A program made the translations under genes and the position numbers. Shown piece by piece: positions 8,882 to 18,486 of a stretch of 64,000 nt of DNA. Source of the DNA: an uncultured Lachnospiraceae bacterium (GTDB lineage Bacteria > Bacillota > Clostridia > Lachnospirales > Lachnospiraceae); contig CAKNHF010000002.1 in the NCBI GenBank assembly GCA_930972465.1, forward strand, positions 1 to 64,000, given 5' to 3'. The notes below the pieces were generated by a model, which worked only from the letters and a program-made list of their open reading frames with translations, was not told the origin of the DNA and made no database searches. Each line of letters begins with the position of its first letter. Position 1 is the first letter of the stretch.

Positions 8882-9334
8882 ATGGAGATCGAACGTAAAT
8901 TTCTTATCGAAGACACATCTGCCCTTCCCTTCCGCCCGGAAGAATACCCGAGCCGCCGGATTGAGCAGGGATATCTCTGTACCGAACCTGTTGTAAGGAT
9001 CCGCAGAGACAATGACGACTATTTTCTCACATATAAGTCCAGGGGACTCATGGTCCGGGAAGAATATAATCTTCCTTTAACGGAAGAGGCCTACACCCAT
9101 CTGAAAGAAAAGATTGACGGCCGTCTTATTTCCAAGACAAGATACGTTATACCGCTGGAAGGCGGCCTGTCTCTTGAGCTGGATTTCTTTCACGGAGAAC
9201 TGGCGCCCCTGATTCTTGCCGAAATCGAATTTCCTGATAAAGAAACAGCAGAGTCCTATGTCCAGCCGGCCTGGCTTGGGAAAGATGTGACATTCTCTGC
9301 CGAGTATCACAACAGTACTCTCAGCAGGAAATAG
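8882..9334 (+). CDS. CYTH domain protein (triphosphate tunnel metalloenzyme)
   Basis: A 150-residue protein that is a single CYTH domain. The N-terminal ExExK signature is exact (Glu2, Glu4, Lys6 in MEIERKF). The tunnel-lining basic and acidic residues follow: RIRRDND near 40, TYKSRG near 51, ISKTRY near 84, LELDFFHG near 98 and AEIEFPD near 112. Single-domain bacterial CYTH proteins hydrolyse inorganic triphosphate or form cAMP; tripolyphosphatase is the more likely activity here, but that is inference. It has its own promoter and a strong terminator, so it is monocistronic. Confidence 0.88.
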   Translation: MEIERKFLIEDTSALPFRPEEYPSRRIEQGYLCTEPVVRIRRDNDDYFLTYKSRGLMVREEYNLPLTEEAYTHLKEKIDGRLISKTRYVIPLEGGLSLELDFFHGELAPLILAEIEFPDKETAESYVQPAWLGKDVTFSAEYHNSTLSRK

Positions 9335-9356
9335 ACCTTTATTTCGCTTTTATGCA

Positions 9357-9399
9357 GCCGCGGATCAGCAACGTTTTGTTGCTTATCCGCGGTTTTTTT
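9357..9399 (+). terminator. Terminator behind the CYTH gene
   Basis: CCGCGGATCAGCAAC / GTTGCTTATCCGCGG with one mismatch, loop GTTTT, followed by seven T. Classic intrinsic terminator. Confidence 0.92.
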
Positions 9400-9480
9400 C
9401 ATTTTGTTGCATATTCCTTCATCCATAGGAAAAATTGATATAATAAGCCCGTATTAAAATTCAGGGATGGAGGTGTTTCT

Positions 9481-9885
9481 GTGGCAAATGTTCAACTGGT
9501 AGAAAATCTTCGCCGACTCAGGGAAGAACATAATTACACACAGCTGCAGGTCAGCAGCCGGCTGAATATTTCCAGACAGGCATACTCCAACTACGAGACG
9601 GGAAAACGTGTTCCCGATCTGGATACACTGATACGTCTGGCAGATATCTATCAGGTAACCCTTGAACAGCTTCTGACTCAGGTGTGTTCAAAAAACAGTG
9701 TGGCCGGCGAAAGCAAAGGTCCCTATGTTCCGGGAATGATCATAAAAACCGGTGATACAGTATATCTTTCCGATGAAGAATTCTCGGTTCTCCAGCATTA
9801 TCGGAGCGCTTCATCGGATGACAGGCATCTTGTCAGGAAAGTACTGAACATTGTTTTTCCTCCTGACCCCGATCCGAAAAAGTAA
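9481..9885 (+). CDS. XRE-family helix-turn-helix regulator
   Basis: A 134-residue DNA-binding protein. Residues 6-62 form a Cro/CI helix-turn-helix (RLREEHNYTQLQVSSRLNIS..., recognition helix around RQAYSNYETGKR). The remaining 70 residues are a small tail without a recognised effector domain, containing VYLSDEEFSVLQHYR. The start is GTG at 9481, chosen because GGAGGTG lies five bases upstream. Its target is unknown. It stands alone between two terminators; a TATAAT at 9439-9444 suggests its own promoter although no clear -35 was seen. Confidence 0.85.
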   Translation: MANVQLVENLRRLREEHNYTQLQVSSRLNISRQAYSNYETGKRVPDLDTLIRLADIYQVTLEQLLTQVCSKNSVAGESKGPYVPGMIIKTGDTVYLSDEEFSVLQHYRSASSDDRHLVRKVLNIVFPPDPDPKK

Positions 9886-9890
9886 AGTTG

Positions 9891-9937
9891 AAAGCCATCA
9901 GCAGTCCTGGCTGTACCAGGCGGCTGATGGCTTTTTT
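9891..9937 (+). terminator. Terminator behind the XRE gene
   Basis: AAAGCCATCAGC pairs with GCTGATGGCTTTT, followed by a T-run. Since the next gene converges from the other strand it may serve both, but the U-run favours the plus strand. Confidence 0.88.
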
Positions 9938-9957
9938 ATGAACTGATTACATCCTGC

Positions 9958-11166
9958 TTAAGACTGTTCTGACAGAAGGTGATCCAGAAGACGGCTGCCC
10001 TGTTCTTCAAAAATTCCCGTTTCCGCTCCTGTCTTTTCACTGTACGTCTTCCGGCCCTCTGCTTTCTTACGGCTGTCATACAGCAGATAAGGAACCGGAT
10101 CGGCAGTATGGGTTCTCACCCGGACCGGAGTCGGATGATCCGGAAGGATCAGCATCCTGAAATCTGTCCCTGCGTTCTCGAGGCCGGCACGCACCGGACC
10201 GACGATCCTCTCGTCAATCCGCTCTATTGCGGTAATCTTATCTCTGTAACTTCCCTGATGTCCCATCTCATCCGGAGCTTCGATATGCACGTAGACGAAA
10301 TCATATCCGTCCTCGGTAAGCGCCTTTACGGCAGCCTTCGCTTTTCCCGCATAGTTTGTATCAAGCCCGCCGTTTGCGCCTTCTACGATAATGTTATCCA
10401 TACCCGCTCCCACGGCAATTCCCTTGAGCAGATCAACTGCCGAGATCATAGCGCCTTTTACCCCGTTCTTTTTCTCAAATGACATCAGGGCGGGACGGGT
10501 ACCAGCACCCCAGAACCATGCCGAATTCGCAGGATTTTTCCCTTCTGCCCTGCGCTTTGCATTTACCGGATGATCCTTCAGGATATCATAGCTTTTCACC
10601 ATCATTTCACGGAGTACCTCATCTTTCGGCAGATAATCCCCGATCCGTTTCGTCAGGATATCATGGGGCGCCGTAAGCTCCGTCACCTTTCCGCTTTTCT
10701 GTATCAGAAGATGGCGGTAGCTGGTACCCACATAAAACTCATACCCTTCCCGCTTCAGCCCCTCGCTCAGTGCCCTTACAAGCTCTGCCGCTTCCTCAGT
10801 GCTGATTTCCCCGGAGCTGTGATCCAGCACATGGCGGTCTTCATATCTGTCCTCTTCCTCCGAAAGCGTAACAAGATTGCAGCGGAATGACACATCGTCC
10901 GGCGCCATATCCGCACCGATGCTCAGCGCTTCCAGCGGAGATCTGCCCGTATAATACTTTCTCGGGTCGTATCCGATTACAGAAAGATTCGCCGTGTCGC
11001 TGCCCGGCGCCATGCCTTCCGGCACTGTACGCACCATACCAATCTCGGAAATCTCTGCCAGACTGTCCATGTTCTCCGTCCGGGCTGCCTCAAGGGGCGT
11101 TCTCTCCCCCAGTTCTTCCAGCGGTTCATCCGCCATACCGTCACACAAAATAACAATATATTTCAT
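9958..11166 (-). CDS. PGM-like phosphotransferase, proposed homoserine kinase
   Basis: A 402-residue protein of the alkaline-phosphatase superfamily resembling archaeal-type cofactor-independent phosphoglycerate mutase (ApgM). Metal-binding motifs are visible: CDGMADE (Asp near 8), GSDTANLSVIGYDP near 55-68 with the candidate nucleophile Ser, and the C-terminal PDHPTPVRVRTHTADP. It begins 19 bases after hom, so by context it fits the group annotated as proposed homoserine kinase in threonine synthesis rather than a glycolytic mutase. I choose ATG 11166 because GGAAGG lies before it; a GTG at 11181 is possible. Confidence 0.8.
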   Translation of the reverse strand: MKYIVILCDGMADEPLEELGERTPLEAARTENMDSLAEISEIGMVRTVPEGMAPGSDTANLSVIGYDPRKYYTGRSPLEALSIGADMAPDDVSFRCNLVTLSEEEDRYEDRHVLDHSSGEISTEEAAELVRALSEGLKREGYEFYVGTSYRHLLIQKSGKVTELTAPHDILTKRIGDYLPKDEVLREMMVKSYDILKDHPVNAKRRAEGKNPANSAWFWGAGTRPALMSFEKKNGVKGAMISAVDLLKGIAVGAGMDNIIVEGANGGLDTNYAGKAKAAVKALTEDGYDFVYVHIEAPDEMGHQGSYRDKITAIERIDERIVGPVRAGLENAGTDFRMLILPDHPTPVRVRTHTADPVPYLLYDSRKKAEGRKTYSEKTGAETGIFEEQGSRLLDHLLSEQS

Positions 11167-11185
11167 CTTACTGCCTTCCACTCTC

Positions 11186-12403
11186 TCAGTCCTCAGCGCG
11201 TATCATACTGAGTATCCCGCTGAAGCTCTCTGCCTTTTTCAGATAATCGCCCTCTGTCATAGACTCCGTCATATAGCCGAACTCGTCGTCAAGTCCGGAC
11301 ACACGGATCATCTTTCCGGGGCCGAAGCACTCTTCTGTCTCTGCTTTTCTGTCTTCAGCATTTCCGCTGATTCTGACGAAAAAGCGTCTGGAAGTGTCTT
11401 CAATAGGCTCCAGTTCAAGTTTTTCACTCTTCCACATGGTCATGATGTTTCTGTGAAGATGTTTTGCCTCATCCACGACATCTGCCACCACTGCACTGGC
11501 TGTCGGGAGCTTTCCAGCGCCGCTTCCGTAAAACATGGCGTCACCGAGCATATTTCCTCTTACAAAGATCGCATTAAAGACATCATCTACATTGTAAAGC
11601 GGATGCTCTTTCCCTAAAAGGAACGGAGCCACGATGGCATGGAGATGATCCTCATGCCGTTTGCTGGATGCCAGGAGTTTGATGGTCATTCCCATCTCTT
11701 TTGCATACATCATGTCTTTCTTTGTAATCCTGGTAATTCCCTCGGTATGGATATCTTCAAAATCAACCTGCTGGCCGGAAATCAGGGAGGACAGAATTGC
11801 AATCTTCCGGCAGGAATCATACCCTTCCACATCCGCCTCCGGGTTCCGCTCCGCGTATCCCTTCTCCTGAGCTTCTTTCAGCACTTCCTCGTAATCTGCG
11901 CCCTCATAGAACATCTTGCTGAGCACATAATTTGTAGTTCCGTTAAGAATTCCTGTAATCTCTTCGATCTCATCCGCCGTCATACATGAATTAAGCGCCC
12001 GGATGATCGGAATTCCTCCGCCCACACTGGCCTCGAAAAGGAAGTTGATCTCTCTCTCGCGCGCGATAGAGAGCAGCTCTGCTCCGTGTTTTGCCACAAG
12101 AGCTTTGTTTGACGTGGCAACACTCTTTCCTGCTTCCAGACACCGCTTCACGAAAGTATATGCGGGTTCAATACCGCCCATCACTTCCACCACGATCCGG
12201 ATCTCCGGATCGTTTATGATTATCTCAAAATCATGGATGATCTTCTCCTGAACCGGATCTCCCGGAAAATCCCTGAGATCCAGAACGTATTTTACATTAA
12301 TCTCATCGGCGGCACGCTGGGTAATGATCTTTTTGTTCCTCTCAAGAACTTCCACCACTCCTGATCCTACCGTGCCATATCCCATTACTGCTATATTTAC
12401 CAT
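11186..12403 (-). CDS. hom: Homoserine dehydrogenase
   Basis: A 405-residue enzyme that reduces aspartate semialdehyde to homoserine for threonine and methionine synthesis. The N-terminal Rossmann motif is GYGTVGSG (8-15). The catalytic domain shows the GILNGTTNYVLSKM signature near residue 148 and the PEADVEGYDSCRK segment that holds the catalytic acid and lysine. A short C-terminal region may be a reduced ACT domain. Its ATG overlaps the prfB stop by one base (TAATG), implying translational coupling. It precedes the homoserine kinase candidate, giving a two-gene threonine module behind prfB. Confidence 0.94.
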   Translation of the reverse strand: MVNIAVMGYGTVGSGVVEVLERNKKIITQRAADEINVKYVLDLRDFPGDPVQEKIIHDFEIIINDPEIRIVVEVMGGIEPAYTFVKRCLEAGKSVATSNKALVAKHGAELLSIAREREINFLFEASVGGGIPIIRALNSCMTADEIEEITGILNGTTNYVLSKMFYEGADYEEVLKEAQEKGYAERNPEADVEGYDSCRKIAILSSLISGQQVDFEDIHTEGITRITKKDMMYAKEMGMTIKLLASSKRHEDHLHAIVAPFLLGKEHPLYNVDDVFNAIFVRGNMLGDAMFYGSGAGKLPTASAVVADVVDEAKHLHRNIMTMWKSEKLELEPIEDTSRRFFVRISGNAEDRKAETEECFGPGKMIRVSGLDDEFGYMTESMTEGDYLKKAESFSGILSMIRAED

Positions 12404-13525
12404 TACTTCCTCCCTTTCTGTGCTTCTGCGTTCATGCTCAGGTAAGCATTGATAAACGGATCTATATTTCCATCCATCACACTGCCCACATTGCTGATCT
12501 CCGCATTCGTCCTGTGGTCCTTTACCATTGTATACGGCTGCATGACATAAGACCGTATCTGGTTGCCGAAATTGATATCCTTCACTTCTCCTCTGATGTC
12601 AGACATCTTTTCCGCCTGTTCCTGCTGTTTCATCAGATACAGCTTGGATTTGAGCATCTGCATCGCTTTATCCTTGTTCATATGCTGCGAGCGCTCGTTC
12701 TGACACTGAACAACAATTCCGGTCGGCAGATGTGTAATCCTCACTGCTGAGGATGTCTTGTTAATATGCTGGCCGCCTGCACCGCTGGAACGGTACGTAT
12801 CAATCTTCAGATCGTCGTCATTTATTTCAATATCGATGTCCTCCTCGATATCCGGCATCACATCACAGGAAGCAAAAGAAGTCTGCCTTTTTCCCGCCGC
12901 ATTGAATGGCGAAATCCTGACAAGACGGTGGACTCCCTGTTCGGAGCGCAGATATCCGTAAGCGTTTTCTCCGTTCACCTGGAACGTCACGCCCTTGATC
13001 CCTGCCACATCTCCTTCCAGATAGTCCAGCACTTCTACGCTGTAATTTTTCTTTTCGGCCCACCGTGTATACATCCGGTAAAGCATGTTCGTCCAGTCGC
13101 AGGATTCTGTCCCGCCTGCTCCGGCATGGAGCGTAACGATCGCGTTATCTCTGTCATAAGGTCCGGTAAGAAGCGTGCTGATGCGCAGTTCCTCAAAGCG
13201 GGACTCGAACTGTTCCAGTTCTTCCTGTATTCCCGCCACCGTCTCTTCGTCGGCATCTTCCTCACTCATCTCAATGAGAAGCGACATATCCTCGTAGTCC
13301 GAGTACAGCTGTTCAATCTGTTCCACAGAATCCTGAAGGTTTTTCAGTTCCTTCATCACCTGCTGGGAGGCCTCAGGGTTATCCCAGAACCCCGGCTCTT
13401 CAATCCTTTTCTGCAATTCTTCGATCCTTAACTTCTTTGAAGCCAGGTCAAAGTGAATCCCTCAAATCTTTCAGCGGTTCTTCATATGCGCCCAGTCTGG
13501 ACTTTAATTCTTCAATCAAAACCAC
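12403..13525 (-). CDS. prfB: Peptide chain release factor 2, with programmed +1 frameshift
   Basis: RF2 terminates at UGA and UAA. The reading begins at GTG 13525 (preceded by AGAGGTG), runs 25 codons to an in-frame TGA (13450-13448) in the context CTT TGA C, then shifts +1 so that GAC is read. The second frame gives about 348 further residues, 373 in all. The catalytic GGQ (GSGAGGQHINK) and the stop-codon-reading SPF motif (RISPFNAAG) are both present. The shift is the classical autoregulatory device: low RF2 favours frameshifting. Annotating only the ATG at 13416 would lose the N-terminus. Confidence 0.96.
13446..13456 (-). other. Programmed +1 ribosomal frameshift site of prfB
   Basis: On the minus strand TCACTTTGACC, with CTT at 13453-13451 and TGA at 13450-13448. 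The purine-rich AGGGAT a few bases upstream may serve as the stimulatory Shine-Dalgarno-like element. The peptide reads ...RDSL then DLASKK after the shift. Confidence 0.95.
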
Positions 13526-13610
13526 CTTAATCACCTCTTTCATTCATTATATATTTTTTATAGCAAAGCGGCCGCGCGGAATCTGCTCCGCTGCGCTGTA
13601 CGCCCCGCGT

Positions 13611-16190
13611 TCAGGCCGTCTGCTTTCTTCCGCAGCACTGCTTATACTTCTTGCCGCTTCCGCAGGGACAGGGATCATTCGGATAGATCTTCTTTGCCTC
13701 GCGCTTCTTCGGGGCACGCACGGCACTGTCGTCCTTATTTGTACCTGTCACCTTTGCGACTTCTTCTCTCTCCACTTTCTGTTCCACACGAATGCGGAAC
13801 AGGGTGCGGAGTGTGGTCTCTGCAATCATGTTCGTCATCTCTCCGAACATATTGTAACCGGTCATCTTATACTCAACAAGCGGATCTCTCTGTCCGTAAG
13901 CCTGAAGACCGATTCCCTGACGAAGCTGATCCATATCATCAATATGATCCATCCATCTTGCGTCAATAACTTTCAGAAGCACGACCCTCTCGACCTCTCG
14001 GAGCTGTTCCGCCTCGGGGAACTCTGCCTCCTTGGCTTCATAAGCTTTTACGGCGCGCTCTTTCAGAAGATGCTTGAGTTCTTTCTGACGCATATCCTGG
14101 CACTCTTCCATTGTCGGAAGCTGGAGCTGGGGAATTACATTGTGAAGATTCACATCCAGTCCTTTCAGATCCCACTCGTCTGATTCTGCATCCGGAGCGG
14201 CAAACCGGTCTGTAATATTCTCCACATACTCTGTAATCATGCTGTAGATCGTATCGCGCATGCTCTCTCCGTCAAGCACTCTCCGGCGCTCTCCGTAAAT
14301 AATCTCTCTCTGCTCATTCATAACCTGATCGTACTCGAGAAGATTTTTACGGATACCGAAATTGTTATTTTCAATCTTCTTCTGGGCTTTCTCAATGGCA
14401 CTGGACAGCATCTTGTGTTCGATCTGTTCTCCGTCCTCGACTCCCAGCGTGTTGAACACACTCATCAGTTTCTCCGAACCGAAAAGGCGCATCAGATCAT
14501 CTTCCAGAGAAATGTAAAACCGCGACTCTCCCGGATCACCCTGACGTCCGGAACGTCCGCGGAGCTGGTTGTCGATACGTCTGGACTCATGCCGCTCTGT
14601 ACCGATAATCTTCAGTCCTCCGGCTTTACGCGCGTCTTCATCCAGCTTGATATCCGTACCACGGCCCGCCATATTGGTCGCGATCGTAACTGCGCCGTGC
14701 ACGCCGGCGTCCGCAACAATCTCTGCCTCCAGTTCATGATATTTTGCATTCAGCACGTTATGCGGGATACCTTCCTTTTTCAGCATCCTGCTCAGCAGTT
14801 CAGAAACTTCAATTGTAATTGTGCCGACAAGAACCGGCTGTCCCGTCGCGTGTGCTTCCTTTACTGCCTCGACCACCGCGCGGTATTTTTCCTTCTTTGT
14901 CTTATATACGGCATCATCCAGATCAATCCTCTGTACCGGCACATTGGTCGGTATTTCGATAACATCCATTCCATAGATGTCACGGAATTCCTTTTCCTCT
15001 GTGAGAGCAGTACCTGTCATGCCGCTCTTTTTGTCAAATTTATTAAACAGGTTCTGGAATGTGATCGTTGCAAGTGTCTTGCTCTCTCTCTTCACCTTCA
15101 CATGTTCCTTCGCCTCAATCGCCTGATGAAGTCCGTCAGAGTAACGGCGTCCCGGCATGATACGTCCGGTGAACTCATCCACGATCATAACCTCTCCCTC
15201 AGGTGTTACCACGTAATCCTGATCCCGGAACATGAGATTATGCGCGCGCAGAGCCAGAATGATATTGTGCTGGATTTCCAGGTTTTCCGGATCCGCAAGG
15301 TTCTCGATATGGAAGAATTTCTCAACCTTCTTCACACCTTCTTCAGTCAGATTGACTGTCTTTTCTTTCTCGTTTACGATAAAGTCTCCGGTCTCCTCGA
15401 TCTCCTCCCCCATGATTGCATTCATTTTGGAGAATTCTCCACTGGCCTCCCCGCGCTCCAGCTGACGGGCAAGGATATCGCACGCCTCATAGAGCTTTGT
15501 GGACTTTCCGCTCTGTCCGGAAATAATAAGCGGTGTTCTCGCCTCATCGATAAGGACAGAATCCACCTCGTCAATGATTGCAAAATGAAGCCCTCTCTGG
15601 ACAAGCTGTTCCTTATAGATCACCATGTTGTCTCTCAGATAGTCAAATCCCAGCTCATTGTTGGTAACATAAGTGATATCACAGTTGTATGCGGCACGTC
15701 TCTCCTCATTATTCATGCTGTTCAGAACAACGCCGACCGTCAGTCCCAGAAACTCATGAACCTTTCCCATCCATTCGGCATCACGCTTTGCCAGATAATC
15801 GTTGACCGTGACGATGTGGACTCCTTTGCCCTCCAGCGCGTTCAGATATGCCGGAAGAGTTGACACCAGAGTTTTACCTTCACCTGTTTTCATCTCGGCG
15901 ATACGTCCCTGATGAAGGATAATTCCTCCAATCAGCTGCACCCGGTAATGTCTCATGCCAAGTGCTCTCGACGCGCCTTCACGCACGACAGCAAAGGCCT
16001 CGGGAAGAATATCGTCCAGAGTTTCCCCTTCTTTCAGACGTTCTTTAAACTCCCGCGTCTTACCGCGCAGTTCCTCATCTGACAAGGCTTTCATCTCCGG
16101 TTCCAGCGATTCAATCCGGTCTACGACAGGGTAAATACGTTTCAGTTCATTCTCGCTGTGGGTTCCAAAGATCTTTTCTATAAATCCCAT
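13611..16190 (-). CDS. secA: Preprotein translocase ATPase SecA
   Basis: An 859-residue motor that drives proteins through SecYEG. Walker A is [10 protein letters not shown] near residue 100, the DEAD-like box is [19 protein letters not shown] near 210, and the second helicase domain contains [12 protein letters not shown] and [13 protein letters not shown]. The C-terminus has the zinc motif [14 protein letters not shown] that binds SecB-like partners and lipids. The start ATG at 16190 has AAGGAG about 12 bases upstream, slightly long. It has a good promoter at 16257-16285. prfB follows after 85 bases that hold GC-rich inverted repeats but no clear U-run terminator. Confidence 0.96.
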   Translation of the reverse strand: MGFIEKIFGTHSENELKRIYPVVDRIESLEPEMKALSDEELRGKTREFKERLKEGETLDDILPEAFAVVREGASRALGMRHYRVQLIGGIILHQGRIAEMKTGEGKTLVSTLPAYLNALEGKGVHIVTVNDYLAKRDAEWMGKVHEFLGLTVGVVLNSMNNEERRAAYNCDITYVTNNELGFDYLRDNMVIYKEQLVQRGLHFAIIDEVDSVLIDEARTPLIISGQSGKSTKLYEACDILARQLERGEASGEFSKMNAIMGEEIEETGDFIVNEKEKTVNLTEEGVKKVEKFFHIENLADPENLEIQHNIILALRAHNLMFRDQDYVVTPEGEVMIVDEFTGRIMPGRRYSDGLHQAIEAKEHVKVKRESKTLATITFQNLFNKFDKKSGMTGTALTEEKEFRDIYGMDVIEIPTNVPVQRIDLDDAVYKTKKEKYRAVVEAVKEAHATGQPVLVGTITIEVSELLSRMLKKEGIPHNVLNAKYHELEAEIVADAGVHGAVTIATNMAGRGTDIKLDEDARKAGGLKIIGTERHESRRIDNQLRGRSGRQGDPGESRFYISLEDDLMRLFGSEKLMSVFNTLGVEDGEQIEHKMLSSAIEKAQKKIENNNFGIRKNLLEYDQVMNEQREIIYGERRRVLDGESMRDTIYSMITEYVENITDRFAAPDAESDEWDLKGLDVNLHNVIPQLQLPTMEECQDMRQKELKHLLKERAVKAYEAKEAEFPEAEQLREVERVVLLKVIDARWMDHIDDMDQLRQGIGLQAYGQRDPLVEYKMTGYNMFGEMTNMIAETTLRTLFRIRVEQKVEREEVAKVTGTNKDDSAVRAPKKREAKKIYPNDPCPCGSGKKYKQCCGRKQTA

Positions 16191-16256
16191 ATTCCGTAAT
16201 TAACTCCTTAAATATATATTTGCGCCAAAGTAATATACGGCACCACTCTGTTCTCC

Positions 16257-16285
16257 ATTCTAGCACTAACTTTCGCCTAATTCAA
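16257..16285 (-). promoter_or_regulatory. Sigma-A-type promoter of secA
   Basis: On the minus strand TTGAAT (16285-16280), 17-base spacer, TAGAAT (16262-16257). The start of transcription would be about 65 bases before the secA ATG. The rest of the 16191-16400 gap holds GC-rich inverted repeats behind hisA and nothing else I can name. Confidence 0.65.
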
Positions 16286-16400
16286 CAACTTCATAACTTG
16301 TTAACAATTCGCCCGTGCCGTCAGTTCCGGGTGCTCTCCTGCAGAGTTTGGCCCAGATTCCGGCCCTGCGGGCAGCATCGCCCCCGCCACAAGAGCTTCT

Positions 16401-17171
16401 TTACCTGATCCCGGCCAGCTTCTCATAAGGGATGTCCCCGCCGAACAGATCCAGTGCGCTCCCTATGGTGAAATCAAGTTTTTCTCTGCTCACTCTGCGG
16501 AAATTTTCAAGATCCTCCATGGAACCGATGCCCCCTGCATATGTGACAGGCACTCCCTCCCATCCTGCAAGCAGCTCTACAAGTTCTGTCTCCATGCCGG
16601 AAGATTTTCCCTCCACATCCACGCCGTGAACCAGGAATTCGTCGCAGGAGTCCGCCAGTTCATCCAGCATACCATGTGTCAGTCTTACATCCGTGAATTT
16701 CTGCCAGCGATCTGTCACTATGTAATATCCGTCTTCTTTTTTTCTGCAGCTTAAATCCAGCACCACATGTTCTTTTCCTGCCGCACGCACCAGCTTTTCA
16801 AGATTTTCTCTGTGAAATGTCCCGTTCTTGAACACATAGGATGTGACGATCACATGGCTGGCGCCGGCATCCAGGTATTCCTCCGCGTTGTCAGCACGTA
16901 TGCCGCCGCCGATCTGCATTCCCCCAGGATATGCCGCCAGCGCAGCAAAAGCCTGCCGTCTGGTACTTTCATAATACTCAGAACCGGGCGGATTAAGAAG
17001 AATGACATGTCCCCCTTTCAGCCCGTCTCTTCTATATAAATCCGCATAATATTCCGCCCCAAGCTCTGAGGCAAAATTATCTGTTGCGCTGCTGCCCTCA
17101 TCTCTCAGGCTGCTGCCCACAATCTGCTTTACCTTCCCGTTATGTATATCTATACAAGGTCTGAATCTCAT
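16401..17171 (-). CDS. hisA: Phosphoribosylformimino-AICAR ribotide isomerase, eukaryote-type
   Basis: A 256-residue TIM-barrel isomerase of histidine synthesis. It begins MRFRPCIDIHNGKVKQIVG, with the catalytic Asp at position 8, and contains the phosphate-binding glycines MQIGGGIR near 86 and VTYAGGIGSMEDL near 211. The sequence style (FRPCIDIHNGKVKQIVGSSL, GGHVILLNPPGSEYY) is that of the HIS6-like eukaryotic group rather than ordinary bacterial HisA. The ATG at 17171 follows GGAGG. It stands apart from any histidine operon in this window. Family is firm; subgroup is from recognition. Confidence 0.88.
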   Translation of the reverse strand: MRFRPCIDIHNGKVKQIVGSSLRDEGSSATDNFASELGAEYYADLYRRDGLKGGHVILLNPPGSEYYESTRRQAFAALAAYPGGMQIGGGIRADNAEEYLDAGASHVIVTSYVFKNGTFHRENLEKLVRAAGKEHVVLDLSCRKKEDGYYIVTDRWQKFTDVRLTHGMLDELADSCDEFLVHGVDVEGKSSGMETELVELLAGWEGVPVTYAGGIGSMEDLENFRRVSREKLDFTIGSALDLFGGDIPYEKLAGIR

Positions 17172-17198
17172 TTTTTCCTCCGTTCTCTCCGCAAGAGA

Positions 17199-17239
17199 AA
17201 TGCCGCAGAACCGGCTTTCTCAGCCCTGCGGCATTTTTT
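17199..17239. terminator. Hairpin between the lipoprotein gene and hisA
   Basis: AATGCCGCAG pairs with CTGCGGCATT. On the plus strand it is followed by six T; on the minus strand, the strand of both flanking genes, the U-run is weaker (ATTTCTC). It most likely ends the lipoprotein transcript imperfectly. Confidence 0.6.
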
Positions 17240-17248
17240 CTGAAACTC

Positions 17249-17557
17249 TCATCGATTGTCCTGCATGTCCTTCTGGACCCCGTTGTCTTCCGTCAGATCA
17301 TCTGTGGCTTTGTCTACGCCGTCTGTCACATCGTCTGTCACGTCATCCACACCGTCTGTCACATCATCTACAGCGTCATCAATGATCCCGTCGCCTTTCG
17401 TAGCATCGTTGACATTGCTGTTCTCATCTCTGACATTTCCGTCCTGAGAGGACTGATCCGCACCATTATCGGCATCATTTCTGCTGCCGCAGGCAGTTGT
17501 CCCCAGAAGTACAAACGCACAGGTCACAAGCAGCAGAATCTTCTTCATTTTTTTCAT
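17249..17557 (-). CDS. Small Asp-rich repeat lipoprotein of unknown function
   Basis: A 102-residue secreted lipoprotein. Residues 1-23 are a signal peptide (KKMKKILLLVTCAFVLLG) ending in TTAC, with Cys23 as the likely lipidated residue. The mature part is very acidic; from residue 60 it repeats a DDVTDGVDDVTD-like unit several times, seen in DNA as tandem GTCTGTCACATC-type repeats (about 17290-17375). I do not recognise a function. The repeat may be a flexible linker or a cation-binding stretch; that is inference. It follows the sigma-factor gene by about 75 bases on the same strand. Confidence 0.75.
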   Translation of the reverse strand: MKKMKKILLLVTCAFVLLGTTACGSRNDADNGADQSSQDGNVRDENSNVNDATKGDGIIDDAVDDVTDGVDDVTDDVTDGVDKATDDLTEDNGVQKDMQDNR

Positions 17558-17630
17558 AAATATATCTCCCTTTCCATAAATGTTGTGTCCTTACTATCTG
17601 CAGTTCTCACAGCATTTATTCACAGGGATT

Positions 17631-18467
17631 TTATTTTTTTGCATTTTTGCGCAGTTTTTCCATCGCTCGGGCCTCGATCTGACGCACCCGTTCTCTCGTC
17701 ACATTAAGAATACTTCCGATTTCTTCCAGCGTATGCGTTTTTCCATCTTCCAGCCCGTATCTGAGCCGAATGACCTGACGTTCTCTCTCACTGAGCGATT
17801 CCAGCAGCTCGCTCACTTCCTCTTTCTGAACAAGGGCATTCATCGCTTCTTCCGGGGTTGCCTCCGTCTTGTCCTCAACCATGTCTCCCAGACTGTTTTC
17901 TCCCTCGTCGCCAACAGGTGTCTCGAGAGAAACCGGGCTCTGGAGATAAGACAGAATATTCTTGACGTCCTCCTCCGTCTTCCCCGGCATGTTCTCTGCG
18001 ATTTCTTTCGGAAGCGGATCTCTCCCGAGCTTCTGCTGAAGGTCCTTTGAAATTTTCTGGACTTTCTTCATATTTTCAGCCACGTGCACGGGAACTCTTA
18101 TCTCCCGCGACTGCTGATCGATCGCTCTCTGCATCGCTTCCTTTATCCACCACGACGCATAAGTGGAAAAGCGGTTTTCCATTGTATAGTCATACTTTTC
18201 CGCCGCCCGCATAAGCCCCATATTTCCTTCCTGAATCAGATCCATCATCTGTACTCCACGACCGGTATAATGTTTGGCAAGAGATACCACCAGCCTGAGA
18301 TTTCCCTCCGCGAGTTTTTGTCTGGCCGAGCTGTCTCCCTGAGCGCTCCTGCGTCCGAGTTCTCTCTCCTCCTCCTCGGACAGAAGAGGAATCTGCCCGA
18401 TCTCATTGAGATAGATCTTAAGCGGTTCTGTCAGCAATCCCTCCTGTATATTAAGTTCATTTTCCAT
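17631..18467 (-). CDS. Sigma-70 family RNA polymerase sigma factor (short, RpoD-like)
   Basis: A 278-residue sigma factor with regions 1.2 to 4.2 but no region 1.1. Visible parts: region 1.2 ([16 protein letters not shown]), the core-binding 2.2 helix ([18 protein letters not shown]), the -10-binding 2.3-2.4 ([17 protein letters not shown]), region 3, and region 4.2 helix-turn-helix ([23 protein letters not shown]). Regions 2.4 and 4.2 are close to the housekeeping factor, so it probably reads similar promoters as a group 2 sigma. The start ATG at 18467 has AGGTGAG upstream; the frame extends into the fbp end. It follows fbp by 19 bases. Confidence 0.9.
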   Translation of the reverse strand: MENELNIQEGLLTEPLKIYLNEIGQIPLLSEEEERELGRRSAQGDSSARQKLAEGNLRLVVSLAKHYTGRGVQMMDLIQEGNMGLMRAAEKYDYTMENRFSTYASWWIKEAMQRAIDQQSREIRVPVHVAENMKKVQKISKDLQQKLGRDPLPKEIAENMPGKTEEDVKNILSYLQSPVSLETPVGDEGENSLGDMVEDKTEATPEEAMNALVQKEEVSELLESLSERERQVIRLRYGLEDGKTHTLEEIGSILNVTRERVRQIEARAMEKLRKNAKK

Positions 18468-18486
18468 AGTCTCACCTGTTCCTGCC

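Noticed and set aside
13526..13610. A terminator for secA in the secA-prfB gap
   Set aside because: GC-rich inverted repeats (around GCGGA/TTCCGC) are present, but the following bases (TTTGCTATAAAAAA) do not form a proper U-run and overlap an AT-rich possible prfB promoter.
14415..15863. A 482-codon open frame on the plus strand opposite secA
   Set aside because: It is the antisense shadow of secA. The minus-strand frame has all SecA motifs, and the plus frame has no recognisable domain or ribosome site.
17290..17375. Short direct repeats resembling a CRISPR array
   Set aside because: The repeats are in-frame codons of the Asp-rich lipoprotein, are too short, and lack unique spacers of constant length.
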